NCBI GenBank assembly: GCA_938045565.1
Contig: CALIAZ010000039.1
Span: 1-57,167, forward strand
Reading direction: 5' to 3'
Length of the DNA stretch: 57,167 nt
Source of the DNA: an uncultured Atopobium sp.
GTDB taxonomy: Bacteria > Actinomycetota > Coriobacteriia > Coriobacteriales > Atopobiaceae
Under the pieces are notes generated by a model. The model was given only the letters and a program-made list of their open reading frames with translations. It searched no databases and was not told the DNA's origin. Below, one piece after another: positions 24,180 to 33,532 of this stretch (the stretch's first letter is position 1; each line of letters starts with the position of its first letter). The translations under genes were made by a program, and so were the position numbers.

Positions 24180-25991
24180 ATGAATACACAGGATACTTCA
24201 CATATTCGCAACTTCTCTATTGTTGCGCACATCGATCACGGTAAATCTACCATCAGTGACCGCATTTTGGAGCTTACTCATACCGTTGAAGAACGCGATA
24301 TGGAGTCACAGCTCTTGGACACTATGGACATTGAACGTGAGCGTGGAATTACCATTAAATCAAATGCCGTCCGCGTCATGTATGACGCAGATGACGGAGA
24401 GCGCTATCAGTTCAACCTGATTGACACCCCAGGCCACGTTGACTTTACCTACGAGGTTTCAAGGTCTTTGGCTGCCTGCGAAGGAGCAGTACTGGTTGTT
24501 GATGCAACACAAGGTGTGGAGGCTCAAACAGTTTCAAACGCCATGCTTGCCATGAATGCCAACCTGGATATTGTTCCTGCAATCAACAAGATTGATCTTC
24601 CGTCTGCTCGTCCTGAAGAGGTTCGTGCAGAAATTGAGGATGTTCTTGCAATCCCAGCTGATGATGCAGTATGTGTCTCCGGCAAGACTGGTGAGGGTAT
24701 CCATGAGCTTCTTGAGGCTTTGGTGTATTTGGTTTCTCCTCCAAAAGGAGACCCTACGGCACCTCTTAAGGCGCTTATTCTTGACTCGTACTTTGATCAG
24801 TTCAGAGGCGTTGTGGCTACAGTACGTGTTTTTGATGGCTCAATCAAAGCGGGAGATCAGCTCCTTATGATGCAGGGCTCTACGCCTTTTCTTGTTGAGG
24901 AAGTTGGCGCCAAGAGACCTCTTGAGATGGCTGTTGACCAGCTTTCTGTTGGTGAAGTTGGCTATGTGGTAACTGGTCTCAAAGATCCTGAAGCTGTTCG
25001 TGTTGGAGACACGCTTACCTATAAACAAAATCCATGCGCAGAGCCACTGCCGGGTTACCGCGAGGCAAAACCGATGGTATTTACCGGTCTTTTCCCCATA
25101 GATAACAAGCAGTATGAGAACCTCCGCGATGCCCTCGATAAGCTGCACGTTAACGATCCATCACTCACGTGGTCACCAGAGACTTCTGTGGCTTTGGGAT
25201 TTGGCTTCAGAGTAGGATTTTTGGGCCTTCTCCACATGGAAGTTGTTAAAGAACGTCTTGAGCGTGAGTTTGATCTTGACTTGATTGCTACTAGTCCATC
25301 TGTTGACTATCACGTCTATAAGACCGATGGAACTATGATTGAGATTACCAGCCCTCAAGATCTTCCAGAGGTCACCAAGATTGACCGCATTGATGAGCCG
25401 TACCTCAAGGCAAAAATTATTGTGCCTCCCGAGTTTGTTGGTACGGTTATGCAGCTTGTTGTTGATCATCGTGGCGTATCTGAGGACATGGTGTATCTGT
25501 CTGATAAGTCCGTTGAGATGATCTTTAGTATTCCTCTGGCTGAGCTTATCTTAGACTTCTTTGATCAGCTTAAGAGTAGAACTAAAGGCTATGCCTCACT
25601 TGACTATGAGTTTGATTCATATCGCACTTCTGACCTGGTTAAGCTTGACATCTTGCTTGCTGGAGACGTTGTTGATGCGCTCTCGTTTATTGTTCACAAG
25701 GACAAAGCATACGATCTTGCGCGTGGCCTTTGTGACAGGCTTAAAGGCATCATTCCACAGCAGCTCTTTGAGGTTCCTATTCAGGGTGCAATTGGCAATA
25801 AAATCATCTCTCGTTCTACTGTTCGCGCACGTAGAAAGGACGTCTTAGCTAAGTGCTACGGCGGTGACATTTCCAGAAAGCGTAAACTGCTCGAGAAGCA
25901 AAAAGAGGGTAAGAAGCGCATGAAGCAGATTGGCTCAGTCGAAGTGCCTCAAGAGGCGTTCTTGGCTGTTCTCAAGGTTGATGACGAGTAG
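24180..25991 (+). CDS. lepA: Elongation factor 4 (LepA), translational GTPase
   Basis: Ribosome-associated GTPase that affects back-translocation or initiation fidelity. 603 residues. GTP-binding motifs: AHIDHGKST near residue 17, DTPGHVDF near 85, NKIDL near 139. The C-terminal domain specific to LepA follows with VRARRKDVLAKCYGGDISRKRKLLEKQKEGKKRMK. The ATG at 24180 gives the normal family N-terminus (HIRNFSIVAHIDHG). The open frame extends 19 codons upstream, but those residues do not look like LepA. No ribosome site is seen. Confidence 0.96.
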   Translation: MNTQDTSHIRNFSIVAHIDHGKSTISDRILELTHTVEERDMESQLLDTMDIERERGITIKSNAVRVMYDADDGERYQFNLIDTPGHVDFTYEVSRSLAACEGAVLVVDATQGVEAQTVSNAMLAMNANLDIVPAINKIDLPSARPEEVRAEIEDVLAIPADDAVCVSGKTGEGIHELLEALVYLVSPPKGDPTAPLKALILDSYFDQFRGVVATVRVFDGSIKAGDQLLMMQGSTPFLVEEVGAKRPLEMAVDQLSVGEVGYVVTGLKDPEAVRVGDTLTYKQNPCAEPLPGYREAKPMVFTGLFPIDNKQYENLRDALDKLHVNDPSLTWSPETSVALGFGFRVGFLGLLHMEVVKERLEREFDLDLIATSPSVDYHVYKTDGTMIEITSPQDLPEVTKIDRIDEPYLKAKIIVPPEFVGTVMQLVVDHRGVSEDMVYLSDKSVEMIFSIPLAELILDFFDQLKSRTKGYASLDYEFDSYRTSDLVKLDILLAGDVVDALSFIVHKDKAYDLARGLCDRLKGIIPQQLFEVPIQGAIGNKIISRSTVRARRKDVLAKCYGGDISRKRKLLEKQKEGKKRMKQIGSVEVPQEAFLAVLKVDDE

Positions 25992-26000
25992 AAGGTATTT

Positions 26001-27092
26001 GTGGAATCGCTTCAAACTATTATTGCAACCTGCGGCCCTGAAGCTGGTCTTTCTTCTCGCATTATTCCTTTTGCGTCAGGTATCTCACTCAAGGAGCGCC
26101 TGTCTGCAAATCCCGTGCTTATGGCCCCTATGGCTGGCGTCAGTGATGGTGTGTATCGCATTATGGCTCGAGCGGGCGGAGCAGGTCTTGCGTACTCAGA
26201 AATGGTTTCTGTCGCAGGAATTCATTACGGTGGCGAGAAAACCTGGGAGCTTGTAGAGCCTCTTTCAACTGAGCCCGATATTGCTGTTCAGCTCTTTGGT
26301 TCAAAGCCAGATCAGTTTAAAGAAGCAGCAGCTCAGATTAGTGAGCGTTTAGGAGACAAGCTTGCTCTTATCGATATCAATATGGCCTGTCCTGTTCCTA
26401 AGGTTGTGAAAAAAGGGGAGGGTTCAGCCCTTCTGGATACACCAGAGCTTGCTGCAGATTTGGTTAAAGCCTGTCTATCTGAGGTTAGCGTACCCGTTAC
26501 TGTCAAGATTAGGCGTGGTAGACGTCAGAATGAGGAAGTGGCACCTGAGTTTGCTCGGGCTATGGAAGCTGCTGGAGCATCTGCTGTTGCCATCCATGGC
26601 CGCTTTGCTACCCAGATGTATCGAGGTCAGGCAGAGTGGGAGACGGTTAATAGGGTTTGTGACGCCGTTTCTATTCCGGTCATAGGCTCTGGCGACATGC
26701 TCTCTGCTGAAGCAGCAGCTCATGCTCTTACAGAGACGAGTGTGACGGCTGTAATGATTGCTCGTGGAACCTATGGTAATCCGTGGATATTTAAAAACAC
26801 TCAAGCTTTAGTTGAGGGTCAACCTGTGCTTGTTCCAACCTTTGACCAAATGCTTGCATCTTTTATGATGCATGTACGCTTGCTTGACGCTGCCCACATT
26901 CATATTGCTCGTGCTAGAAGCCTCTCTACCTGGTATTTCAGAGGTATTCCAAACGCGGCCTATTGGCGTGGAAAGTCAGTAAGGTGTGTTACGGCCCAGG
27001 ATTTCATTGATCTTGCACTAGAGATTAAAGAAACTGTCAAGCAGCTTGAGGGTGAGCAAGAATCTCCTGAGCACAATCTGCTTATGAGCTAG
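26001..27092 (+). CDS. dusB: tRNA-dihydrouridine synthase (DusB-like)
   Basis: Flavin enzyme that reduces uridines in tRNA D-loops. 363 residues: VLMAPMAGVSDGVYRIM near residue 38, catalytic Cys in INMACPVPKVVKKGEGSALL near 126, and the FMN-phosphate region IPVIGSGDMLS and VMIARGTYGNPWIF. The GTG start follows GAAGGT. It lies 9 nt after lepA and 9 nt before hemW, so the three are probably one transcript. Which Dus subtype it is cannot be settled from sequence alone. Confidence 0.9.
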   Translation: MESLQTIIATCGPEAGLSSRIIPFASGISLKERLSANPVLMAPMAGVSDGVYRIMARAGGAGLAYSEMVSVAGIHYGGEKTWELVEPLSTEPDIAVQLFGSKPDQFKEAAAQISERLGDKLALIDINMACPVPKVVKKGEGSALLDTPELAADLVKACLSEVSVPVTVKIRRGRRQNEEVAPEFARAMEAAGASAVAIHGRFATQMYRGQAEWETVNRVCDAVSIPVIGSGDMLSAEAAAHALTETSVTAVMIARGTYGNPWIFKNTQALVEGQPVLVPTFDQMLASFMMHVRLLDAAHIHIARARSLSTWYFRGIPNAAYWRGKSVRCVTAQDFIDLALEIKETVKQLEGEQESPEHNLLMS

Positions 27093-27101
27093 TGATCTGT
27101 T

Positions 27102-28352
27102 GTGGATTCTTGGCAGTCTAAATACAACCAAACGGTCACTTCTGCGCTTTACCTGCATATTCCGTTTTGCGCACAAAAATGCTTCTATTGCGATTTTTCT
27201 TCTTGGTCCACAAGACAAGACGATAATCGCATGAAAAATTATGTAAAAGCTCTAAAACATCAGTTAGATGAAGCTGTTCAACTTAGGTTGTTAGCAGCTA
27301 CTAAAACGGTCTATATGGGAGGCGGAACTCCCAGCTTGCTCGGTCATGATGCGGCAGATTTGGCGCAGCATGTCTTGGCTCTTACGCAGCCTAGTGAGTT
27401 CAGCATGGAAGCAAATCCAGACTCGCTATCTGATGATCTTCTCGCCAAGCTCTCTACAGGCGGAGTGACAAGAATTTCTTTGGGAGTCCAAAGTTTTAAC
27501 GATAACGAGCTTAAGACGCTTGGCAGAATTCACTCGGCAGACCTCGCGTATGACAGGGTTTTAGCCGCAAAAGAGCGTGGTTACAACGTGTCTGTTGACC
27601 TCATGTGTGCAATTCCTGAGCAAACAGAGAGCTCCTGGGAGTATTCGCTTTCAAGGTTTGTCTCGCTTGGAGTGGATCATGTGAGTGTTTATCCACTCAC
27701 TATTGAAGACGGTACAGCGTTGGCTAAACAAACCCAAGATAAAGACACTCCTTGGAACGCCTATGACGTGCAGGCAGATCGAATGCAAGCTGCTTCAAAG
27801 ATGCTTCAAGCAGCGGGATTTGTTCGCTACGAGGTAGCAAGTTACACCCGCAACCAGAAAAGCTGCAAGCACAATAAGATGTACTGGACGGGAGAATCGT
27901 ACCTTGGTCTTGGTACCAGCGCTGCAAGCATGCTCACCGCGCCTGAGTATGATCTGTTTGCCAAGAAAAACACCTCCTTACCTCCGCGTCCACAAGACAC
28001 TGCTCGCGCACGACTGGTGGTCCTTGATTCGCCAAGAAAAATTGCTGAAGGTGCATCGCTTTTCTCGACAGAGTTTGATGTTGAATTTTTGACTCATAGA
28101 GAAGCTGTGGCAGAAGATTTGATGCTCTATGCTCGCCTTATGGAACCAATTTCGCCTGCGCTTTTGGCTGAGTCTGAGCTGGTATTTGGCGCGTCGCGTC
28201 TACAAGACGTGTTTGATGCGTGCGTGCAAGACGGATTGTTGGACTGCGTTTATGCAGATGTTTTAAATGGCGCAAAAACCTATAGGCCTACCGAGAAGGG
28301 CTGGCTGCTTGGAAACGAGCTCTATGGACGTCTTTGGGATTTACGTTTGTAA
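27102..28352 (+). CDS. hemW: Radical SAM haem chaperone / coproporphyrinogen oxidase-like protein HemW
   Basis: 416-residue radical SAM protein of the HemN/HemW family. The [4Fe-4S] motif is CAQKCFYC (CxxxCxxC) in YLHIPFCAQKCFYCDF, followed by MGGGTPSLL and MEANPDSLSDD, all typical. The N-terminal extension with extra Cys seen in true HemN is lacking, which favours HemW, a haem-insertion chaperone. GTG start without a strong ribosome site. The lepA-hemW-dnaJ order is common in Gram-positive bacteria; hrcA and grpE, often between hemW and dnaJ, are absent here. Confidence 0.9.
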   Translation: MDSWQSKYNQTVTSALYLHIPFCAQKCFYCDFSSWSTRQDDNRMKNYVKALKHQLDEAVQLRLLAATKTVYMGGGTPSLLGHDAADLAQHVLALTQPSEFSMEANPDSLSDDLLAKLSTGGVTRISLGVQSFNDNELKTLGRIHSADLAYDRVLAAKERGYNVSVDLMCAIPEQTESSWEYSLSRFVSLGVDHVSVYPLTIEDGTALAKQTQDKDTPWNAYDVQADRMQAASKMLQAAGFVRYEVASYTRNQKSCKHNKMYWTGESYLGLGTSAASMLTAPEYDLFAKKNTSLPPRPQDTARARLVVLDSPRKIAEGASLFSTEFDVEFLTHREAVAEDLMLYARLMEPISPALLAESELVFGASRLQDVFDACVQDGLLDCVYADVLNGAKTYRPTEKGWLLGNELYGRLWDLRL

Positions 28353-28445
28353 CGTGTTTGTACTGCATTAAGTTCAAAACAAGTGGGTACACTTTCAAAC
28401 GTTCTCGTGATGCAGATTTTTTATGGGTTGAATCGGAGAGATTTC

Positions 28446-29552
28446 ATGGCTGCTATGAACGAAAAGGACTACTACGCCATCCTTGGTGTTTCTGAGTCCG
28501 CGACAGCTGAAGAAATTAGAAAAGCTTTTCAAACTAAAGCTCGTAAGCTTCATCCAGACATCAATAAAGAGCCCGATGCTGAAGAGCGTTTTAAAGAGGT
28601 TTCTGAGGCATATGCTGTTCTATCAGATGCCGAGAAACGCCGTCGTTATGACGCAATGAGAAGCGGTTCTTTCTACGGTGGCGGTTATGGTCCTTCTGGT
28701 TATCCAGGTGGATCTGCCTATGGAGGTTCTCCTTTTGAGGGAGGCTTCCCATTTGGTGATATTAACTTTAATAATTGGACTACAGGATCTCAAAAGCGCT
28801 CTCGCGCATATAAGCCTCAGACAGGTGCAGATATTGTCTACGACTTAACTTTAAGCGATTCTGACGCTAAAAATGGTGTTAAGAAAGGCATCACGTATCA
28901 GCGTTTTGTGACTTGTGATGCTTGTGATGGTAAGGGATCTCAGCATAAGACTGAGGCAACCACCTGTCCTACCTGTCATGGAACGGGTCATATTGACATT
29001 GATCTTTCATCTATTTTTGGAGTAGGGAAGTTTAGAGTTGATTGTCCAGAGTGTGATGGTGCTGGACACGTTGTGCAGGACCCCTGTGATGTTTGCGGCG
29101 GTTCAGGACGTGTTTTATCTGCAAGTGAAATTATGGTTGATGTACCAGCCAACTCGCATGATGGCGATCAGATCAGAGTTCCTGGAATGGGAAATGCGGG
29201 AACAAATGGTTCTGCAACCGGCGACTTTATCGTAAATATCAAGGTTCCTTCAGAGCAGTTGACATTCCGTCAGCGGGCGGGAGCTCGTATTACTGGCATT
29301 ACTGCAATGCTTTTAGTGTTTGTGGCACTTAATTTGAGGTCACCACTATTTGCCATTGTTTTGATTCCACTTTTGATATTTGGTATTAGAAATGTTCTTG
29401 CAGATGGCGTAAAGATGAACGCCGGCTGGTGGAGAAGCTTTGCAAATGCATTTGTTTCAGGAATCATCAATGGTGCCTTCTACTCAATTATTATTATGAC
29501 TTTGTATGCGTGTACGGCCGGTTTGGGCCATGTTGGCTATATGGGAATTTAA
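28446..29552 (+). CDS. DnaJ-type co-chaperone with membrane C-terminus
   Basis: 368 residues. The J domain is intact (residues 7-72, HPD at 36-38). A Gly-rich linker (SFYGGGYGPSGYPGG) and a full four-repeat DnaJ zinc finger follow (CDACDGKG, CPTCHGTG, CPECDGAG, CDVCGGSG). After a partial C-terminal substrate-binding domain (VPANSHDGDQIRVPGMGNAG) the protein turns into membrane segments at about 283-312 and 338-360, ending with YACTAGLGHVGYMGI. Canonical DnaJ instead has a second C-terminal domain and no membrane helix. The ATG at 28446 follows GGAGAG. It ends 33 nt before a standard dnaJ. The frame and codon use are continuous across the junction, so a frameshift is unlikely. Role inferred: recruiting DnaK to the membrane. 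Confidence 0.85.
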   Translation: MAAMNEKDYYAILGVSESATAEEIRKAFQTKARKLHPDINKEPDAEERFKEVSEAYAVLSDAEKRRRYDAMRSGSFYGGGYGPSGYPGGSAYGGSPFEGGFPFGDINFNNWTTGSQKRSRAYKPQTGADIVYDLTLSDSDAKNGVKKGITYQRFVTCDACDGKGSQHKTEATTCPTCHGTGHIDIDLSSIFGVGKFRVDCPECDGAGHVVQDPCDVCGGSGRVLSASEIMVDVPANSHDGDQIRVPGMGNAGTNGSATGDFIVNIKVPSEQLTFRQRAGARITGITAMLLVFVALNLRSPLFAIVLIPLLIFGIRNVLADGVKMNAGWWRSFANAFVSGIINGAFYSIIIMTLYACTAGLGHVGYMGI

Positions 29553-29585
29553 GTTTTAGGTTTTACAAGGGGAGAGTTAGTAAGC

Positions 29586-30779
29586 GTGGCAGAGAAGAAA
29601 GACTTCTACGAGCTCTTAGGTGTTGCTCGTGATGCAGATCAAAAAACTATCAAGCGAGCTTTTTTAAAGCTTGCAAGAAAGCTGCACCCTGATGTTTCTG
29701 ATGACCCTCATGCAGAAGAAAAATTCAAAGAGGTAAACGAAGCTTATTCTGTGCTTTCAGATGAGCAAAAGCGAGCCAACTATGACCGTTATGGTGATCC
29801 TAATGGTCCATCTGGTTTTGGCGGCGGCTATGTGGATATGTCAGATATCTTTGGCGGCGGTTTTGGTGGCTTTGGAGATATCTTTGACTCCTTCTTTGGT
29901 GGCAGCCATGGTGGCCGAGGCGCTGCTCAGCGCACTCGTGGTAGTGATATGGGTATCAGGCTGTCCATTACGCTGGAAGAAGCCGCAGCCGGAGTTACAA
30001 AAACTATCTCCTATAACAGACTTTCTACCTGCGATGATTGTAATGGCACTGGTCTTGGTGAGGGCGGAAAAATTGAAGACTGTCCGCGCTGTCACGGTAC
30101 GGGCACGGTAGTTCAGGTCCAAAATACCGTCTTTGGTCAGATGCAGTCTCAGACAGTATGTCCAGAGTGCCAAGGAACAGGTAAGAAAGTTGAGCACGCG
30201 TGCGAGACCTGTGGAGGTCAGGGAAGAACCCCTGATCACGAACGTGTTTCTGTTGAAATTCCTGCAGGCGTTCATTCTGGCCAGTCAATTTCCATTGCCG
30301 GTAAAGGCGAGGCGGGCGTTAGAGGCGACACCTCTGGTGACCTCATCGTAACCATTGAGGTTTCCCAGCATAAAGATTTTGAGCGCAGGGGAGACGATCT
30401 CTTTACTTCAGTTAGTGTTGATTCTCTGGAGGCAATCGTTGGTACTACCGTTACCATTGACGGCATTATCAAAGATGAAACTATTGAGATTGCTATTCCC
30501 GCGGGCTGTAAGTATGGTCAGCAACTGAGTGTGGCTGGTAAAGGTATGCCTCGCTTGCATACTAAAGCTCGCGGCAACCTTTACGTTCTGGTTCACATTG
30601 AGACTTCAACAGGATTGACTAAAGATCAGTTAGAGACGCTTACTTCCCTTATTGATGAGCGCAAACAAAACTCAGCTCAAGAAACTCAAGACGAGCAGCA
30701 TGATCAGCGTTCTGCAGCAGCAGATTCCTCTGATCATAAAGACAAGAAAGCCAAAAAGACTTCCAAGAAGAGGCGCTAA
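29586..30779 (+). CDS. dnaJ: Chaperone protein DnaJ
   Basis: Co-chaperone that stimulates DnaK ATPase and delivers substrates. 397 residues: J domain with HPD in ARKLHPDVSDD (about residue 36), Gly/Phe-rich region (about 75-118), zinc finger with CDDCNGTG, CPRCHGTG, CPECQGTG and CETCGGQG, then both C-terminal beta domains (ERVSVEIPAGVHSGQ and TIEIAIPAGCKYGQQL). A Lys/Asp/Gln-rich tail of about 40 residues follows. GTG start with GGGGAG upstream. The stop overlaps the next gene by one base. Confidence 0.95.
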   Translation: MAEKKDFYELLGVARDADQKTIKRAFLKLARKLHPDVSDDPHAEEKFKEVNEAYSVLSDEQKRANYDRYGDPNGPSGFGGGYVDMSDIFGGGFGGFGDIFDSFFGGSHGGRGAAQRTRGSDMGIRLSITLEEAAAGVTKTISYNRLSTCDDCNGTGLGEGGKIEDCPRCHGTGTVVQVQNTVFGQMQSQTVCPECQGTGKKVEHACETCGGQGRTPDHERVSVEIPAGVHSGQSISIAGKGEAGVRGDTSGDLIVTIEVSQHKDFERRGDDLFTSVSVDSLEAIVGTTVTIDGIIKDETIEIAIPAGCKYGQQLSVAGKGMPRLHTKARGNLYVLVHIETSTGLTKDQLETLTSLIDERKQNSAQETQDEQHDQRSAAADSSDHKDKKAKKTSKKRR

Positions 30780-32050
30780 TGGCTCATGGAATTGCGCTCA
30801 TAAATCTTGGATGTAGAGTTAATCGCGTAGAGCTTGATTTAATGGCAGACTCTATGCTCCGTATGGGGTGCCGTATTGTCGAAGAAGATGAGGCTCAGGC
30901 AATTGTCATCAATACCTGCGCTGTCACTGCAGAAGCCGAGGCTAAGACAAGAAAAGCTGTGCGTAAAGCAGCACTTATGCCGGGAGCTCCTCTTGTAGTT
31001 GCAACAGGTTGTGTTGCGAGTCTTTTTGCTGACGAGCTTGTCTCTCTTGCTCCTAATGTTGTGGTAGAGCCTGAGAAGGACAAAGTCGCAGATAGAGTTC
31101 TAGAAGAGTTGGGTTTTGCTCCAGAATCTGTAAGCGACGACGGACTTATTATCTCCAAGCCAACTCCAACAGGTCGCACGCGCCCTGGTATCAAGATTCA
31201 AGACGGTTGTGATAACCGTTGCACCTTCTGCATTGTCTGGAAGGCGCGCGGTGCGGGAAAATCCCTCGATCCTCGCGAAGTTGTTTCGCAGGTAAAAGAT
31301 GCTATGAGCAGAGGAGCTCAAGAGGTTGTTCTTACGGGAATTAATCTTGGTAGCTATAAAGCTCAACTTGAGGATGAGGGTGGAAGAATGTTACGCCTGC
31401 CTGATCTTCTCGAGTATGTGCTTGAAAAAACCGAGGTAGGCCGCCTTAGGCTTTCTTCTCTTGAGCCACCTGATGTTAATGCTCGTTTGGTAGAGGTCAT
31501 TGCCGCTTCCAACGGAAGAATTGCACCTTTTTTGCACATCTGTCTTCAATCTGGATGTGACGCTACGCTTGCACGTATGGGCAGGATGTATAGGACAGAA
31601 CTTTATCGTAATGCTGTTGAGGAAGCTCGTTCGGTGCTGCCAACTATTGCGTTGGGAACGGACCTTATTGTCGGTTTTCCTGGAGAAACTGATAAAGAAT
31701 TTGAAGAGTCGTTTGAGTTTTGTCGTCAGATGGGCTTTTCAAAGATGCACGTATTTAGGTATTCCAAGCGGCCTAGTACTCCTGCGGCAACCGCTCCAAA
31801 TCAGGTAGATCCAAAGGTGATGGCTGAGCGCGCAAAGAAAATGCGTGATCTGGGTAATGCCATGCGCTTTGATGCTGCTAAGAAGCTTGTTGGTACCTGC
31901 GATAATGTGGTGGTACAGTATCCTAGTAGGGGAATTTCTGGCGGTCTTTTTGATGTTCAGGTTGATCCTACTATTGAGCTTGATGAGCTCATTGCTATGC
32001 GCTTTGACGACGTTTTACCTAATGGGACGTTAAAAGCTACTCGTTTATAA
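30779..32050 (+). CDS. mtaB: tRNA ms2t6A37 methylthiotransferase MtaB
   Basis: Radical SAM enzyme adding a methylthio group to t6A at tRNA position 37. 423 residues. Auxiliary-cluster Cys lie in NLGCRVNRVE, VINTCAVTAEAEAK and ATGCVASL; the radical SAM motif is CDNRCTFC in IKIQDGCDNRCTFCIVW; FPGETDKEFEES and YSKRPSTPAA follow. A C-terminal TRAM-like region is present. Position after dnaJ is where mtaB sits in Bacillus and many relatives, which supports MtaB over MiaB or RimO; both of those are found elsewhere in this window. Confidence 0.92.
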   Translation: MAHGIALINLGCRVNRVELDLMADSMLRMGCRIVEEDEAQAIVINTCAVTAEAEAKTRKAVRKAALMPGAPLVVATGCVASLFADELVSLAPNVVVEPEKDKVADRVLEELGFAPESVSDDGLIISKPTPTGRTRPGIKIQDGCDNRCTFCIVWKARGAGKSLDPREVVSQVKDAMSRGAQEVVLTGINLGSYKAQLEDEGGRMLRLPDLLEYVLEKTEVGRLRLSSLEPPDVNARLVEVIAASNGRIAPFLHICLQSGCDATLARMGRMYRTELYRNAVEEARSVLPTIALGTDLIVGFPGETDKEFEESFEFCRQMGFSKMHVFRYSKRPSTPAATAPNQVDPKVMAERAKKMRDLGNAMRFDAAKKLVGTCDNVVVQYPSRGISGGLFDVQVDPTIELDELIAMRFDDVLPNGTLKATRL

Positions 32051-32061
32051 ATTGGGGGAAC

Positions 32062-33021
32062 ATGGAGCCAACACAGATTCGCTTAACTATTCCTGATTCA
32101 GTAGACCCTCTGTATCTCACGGGTCCAGCTGATAGCCTGCTCAGAGAAATCGAATCGTCATGTGCAGCTCTTATTTCAATCAGAGGTAAAGCAATCTTTT
32201 TGTCAGGCACTTCTCAAGAAATTGAGCAACTAACACTTATTTTTTCTCGCCTGATTCAAATGGTTGAATCAGGCTCTAGGCCAACGCTTGAAGACGTAAA
32301 GCTGCTGCTTGATAGTACAAAAAGAAATGCCAGCTTAGAGCAAACAGGAACTCGCACACTGTTTGTTACCCATAAGGGAAAAGCTATTCAGCCTAAAACG
32401 CAAGGTCAAATTGCATATACCAAGGCAATAGCAAACAATTCCATTACCTTTGGTATTGGTCCTGCGGGTACTGGCAAAACCTATTTGGCAGTTGCCATGG
32501 CGCTTGCTGCTTTGACTTCTCAGCAAATTAGCAGAATTGTGCTGGTAAGACCTGTTGTAGAAGCAGGAGAGTCTCTTGGTTTTCTTCCAGGCACGCTTCA
32601 AGAAAAGCTTGATCCCTACATTAGGCCGCTCTATGACGCGCTCTTTGATATGACCTCCATGGAGTATGCTAATAACCTTATTGAACAGGGAATTGTTGAA
32701 ATTGCTTCGCTTGCATTTATGCGTGGTCGTACCATGAATGACGCGTTTGTCATTTTGGATGAGGCGCAAAATACCACCCCTGAGCAAATGAAAATGTTTC
32801 TGACTCGCCTGGGTTTCTCGTCAAAGTTTGTGATAACTGGTGATGCAACACAGCGAGACCTTGTAGGAAGAAGCGGTTTGGACGTTGCTCGACAGGTGTT
32901 GGGTAACCTTGAAGACGTTGCTTTTGTCGATTTAGATAGAAATGATATTGTTCGCCACACGTTGGTTGGTAAGATAGTTGATGCATACACTGCGTATGAG
33001 AAAAAACAGCTAGGGGAGTAA
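32062..33021 (+). CDS. phoH: PhoH-like ATPase
   Basis: 319-residue P-loop ATPase/helicase-like protein of the PhoH family, linked to RNA metabolism. A KH-like N-terminal part is followed by the PhoH domain: Walker A FGIGPAGTGKTYLAVA near residue 131, VRPVVEAGESLGFLPG near 160, Walker B FVILDEAQNTTPEQMK near 229 and FVITGDATQRDLVG near 255. GGGGGA precedes the ATG. The phoH-ybeY-dgkA-era-recO order is a widespread conserved cluster. Confidence 0.94.
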   Translation: MEPTQIRLTIPDSVDPLYLTGPADSLLREIESSCAALISIRGKAIFLSGTSQEIEQLTLIFSRLIQMVESGSRPTLEDVKLLLDSTKRNASLEQTGTRTLFVTHKGKAIQPKTQGQIAYTKAIANNSITFGIGPAGTGKTYLAVAMALAALTSQQISRIVLVRPVVEAGESLGFLPGTLQEKLDPYIRPLYDALFDMTSMEYANNLIEQGIVEIASLAFMRGRTMNDAFVILDEAQNTTPEQMKMFLTRLGFSSKFVITGDATQRDLVGRSGLDVARQVLGNLEDVAFVDLDRNDIVRHTLVGKIVDAYTAYEKKQLGE

Positions 33022-33022
33022 C

Positions 33023-33532
33023 GTGGTTAACGAGTACGACATTGTGATTGAAGAAGGCGTCGAGTCACCAATTTCTGTGGAAGAGATTGAAGCCGATTGC
33101 AATCTCGTACTCTTAGAAGAGGGTGTGGAGCGCCCCTGCACCGTCTCCATTTCTGTAGTCAGTGATGCAGAGATTCAGCAGGTAAATCTTGAGTGGCGAG
33201 AAAAAAATGCGCCCACAGACGTTATTTCACTTGAGGTAGAACGCCCAGATGATCCAGATCTGGCTCCTGGTGAAATGTGTGAGCTGGGCGATATTATTTT
33301 GGCTCCTAACTTTATTGCGCGACAGGCTAAAGAATATGGCACTACGGAGGCAGATGAGTTTAGGCTCATGCTTGTACATGCCATGCTTCACCTGCTTGGA
33401 TATGACCATATTGAAGAGGATGAGGCAGAGGTTATGGAGGCTCGTGAAGACGCTCTTGTGGCTCTGCTTTCAACGGATAGGACTATTGAGCCAGTTGTAT
33501 TGACTCGCCACCGTGAGGGGATTGACGAGTAA
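33023..33532 (+). CDS. ybeY: Endoribonuclease YbeY
   Basis: Zinc-dependent RNase needed for 16S rRNA 3' maturation and ribosome quality control. 169 residues with the zinc motif HAMLHLLGYDH (HxxxHxxxxxH, about residues 117-127) and the preceding ELGDIILAP segment. GTG start, with GGGGAG just upstream inside the end of phoH. The stop overlaps the dgkA ATG (TAATG). An acidic C-terminal tail follows the motif. Confidence 0.95.
   Translation: MVNEYDIVIEEGVESPISVEEIEADCNLVLLEEGVERPCTVSISVVSDAEIQQVNLEWREKNAPTDVISLEVERPDDPDLAPGEMCELGDIILAPNFIARQAKEYGTTEADEFRLMLVHAMLHLLGYDHIEEDEAEVMEAREDALVALLSTDRTIEPVVLTRHREGIDE

Noticed and set aside
28446..29552. Frameshifted dnaJ pseudogene
   Set aside because: The membrane C-terminus is in the same frame as the zinc finger, codon use is unchanged, and the frame runs to just before the next gene's ribosome site.
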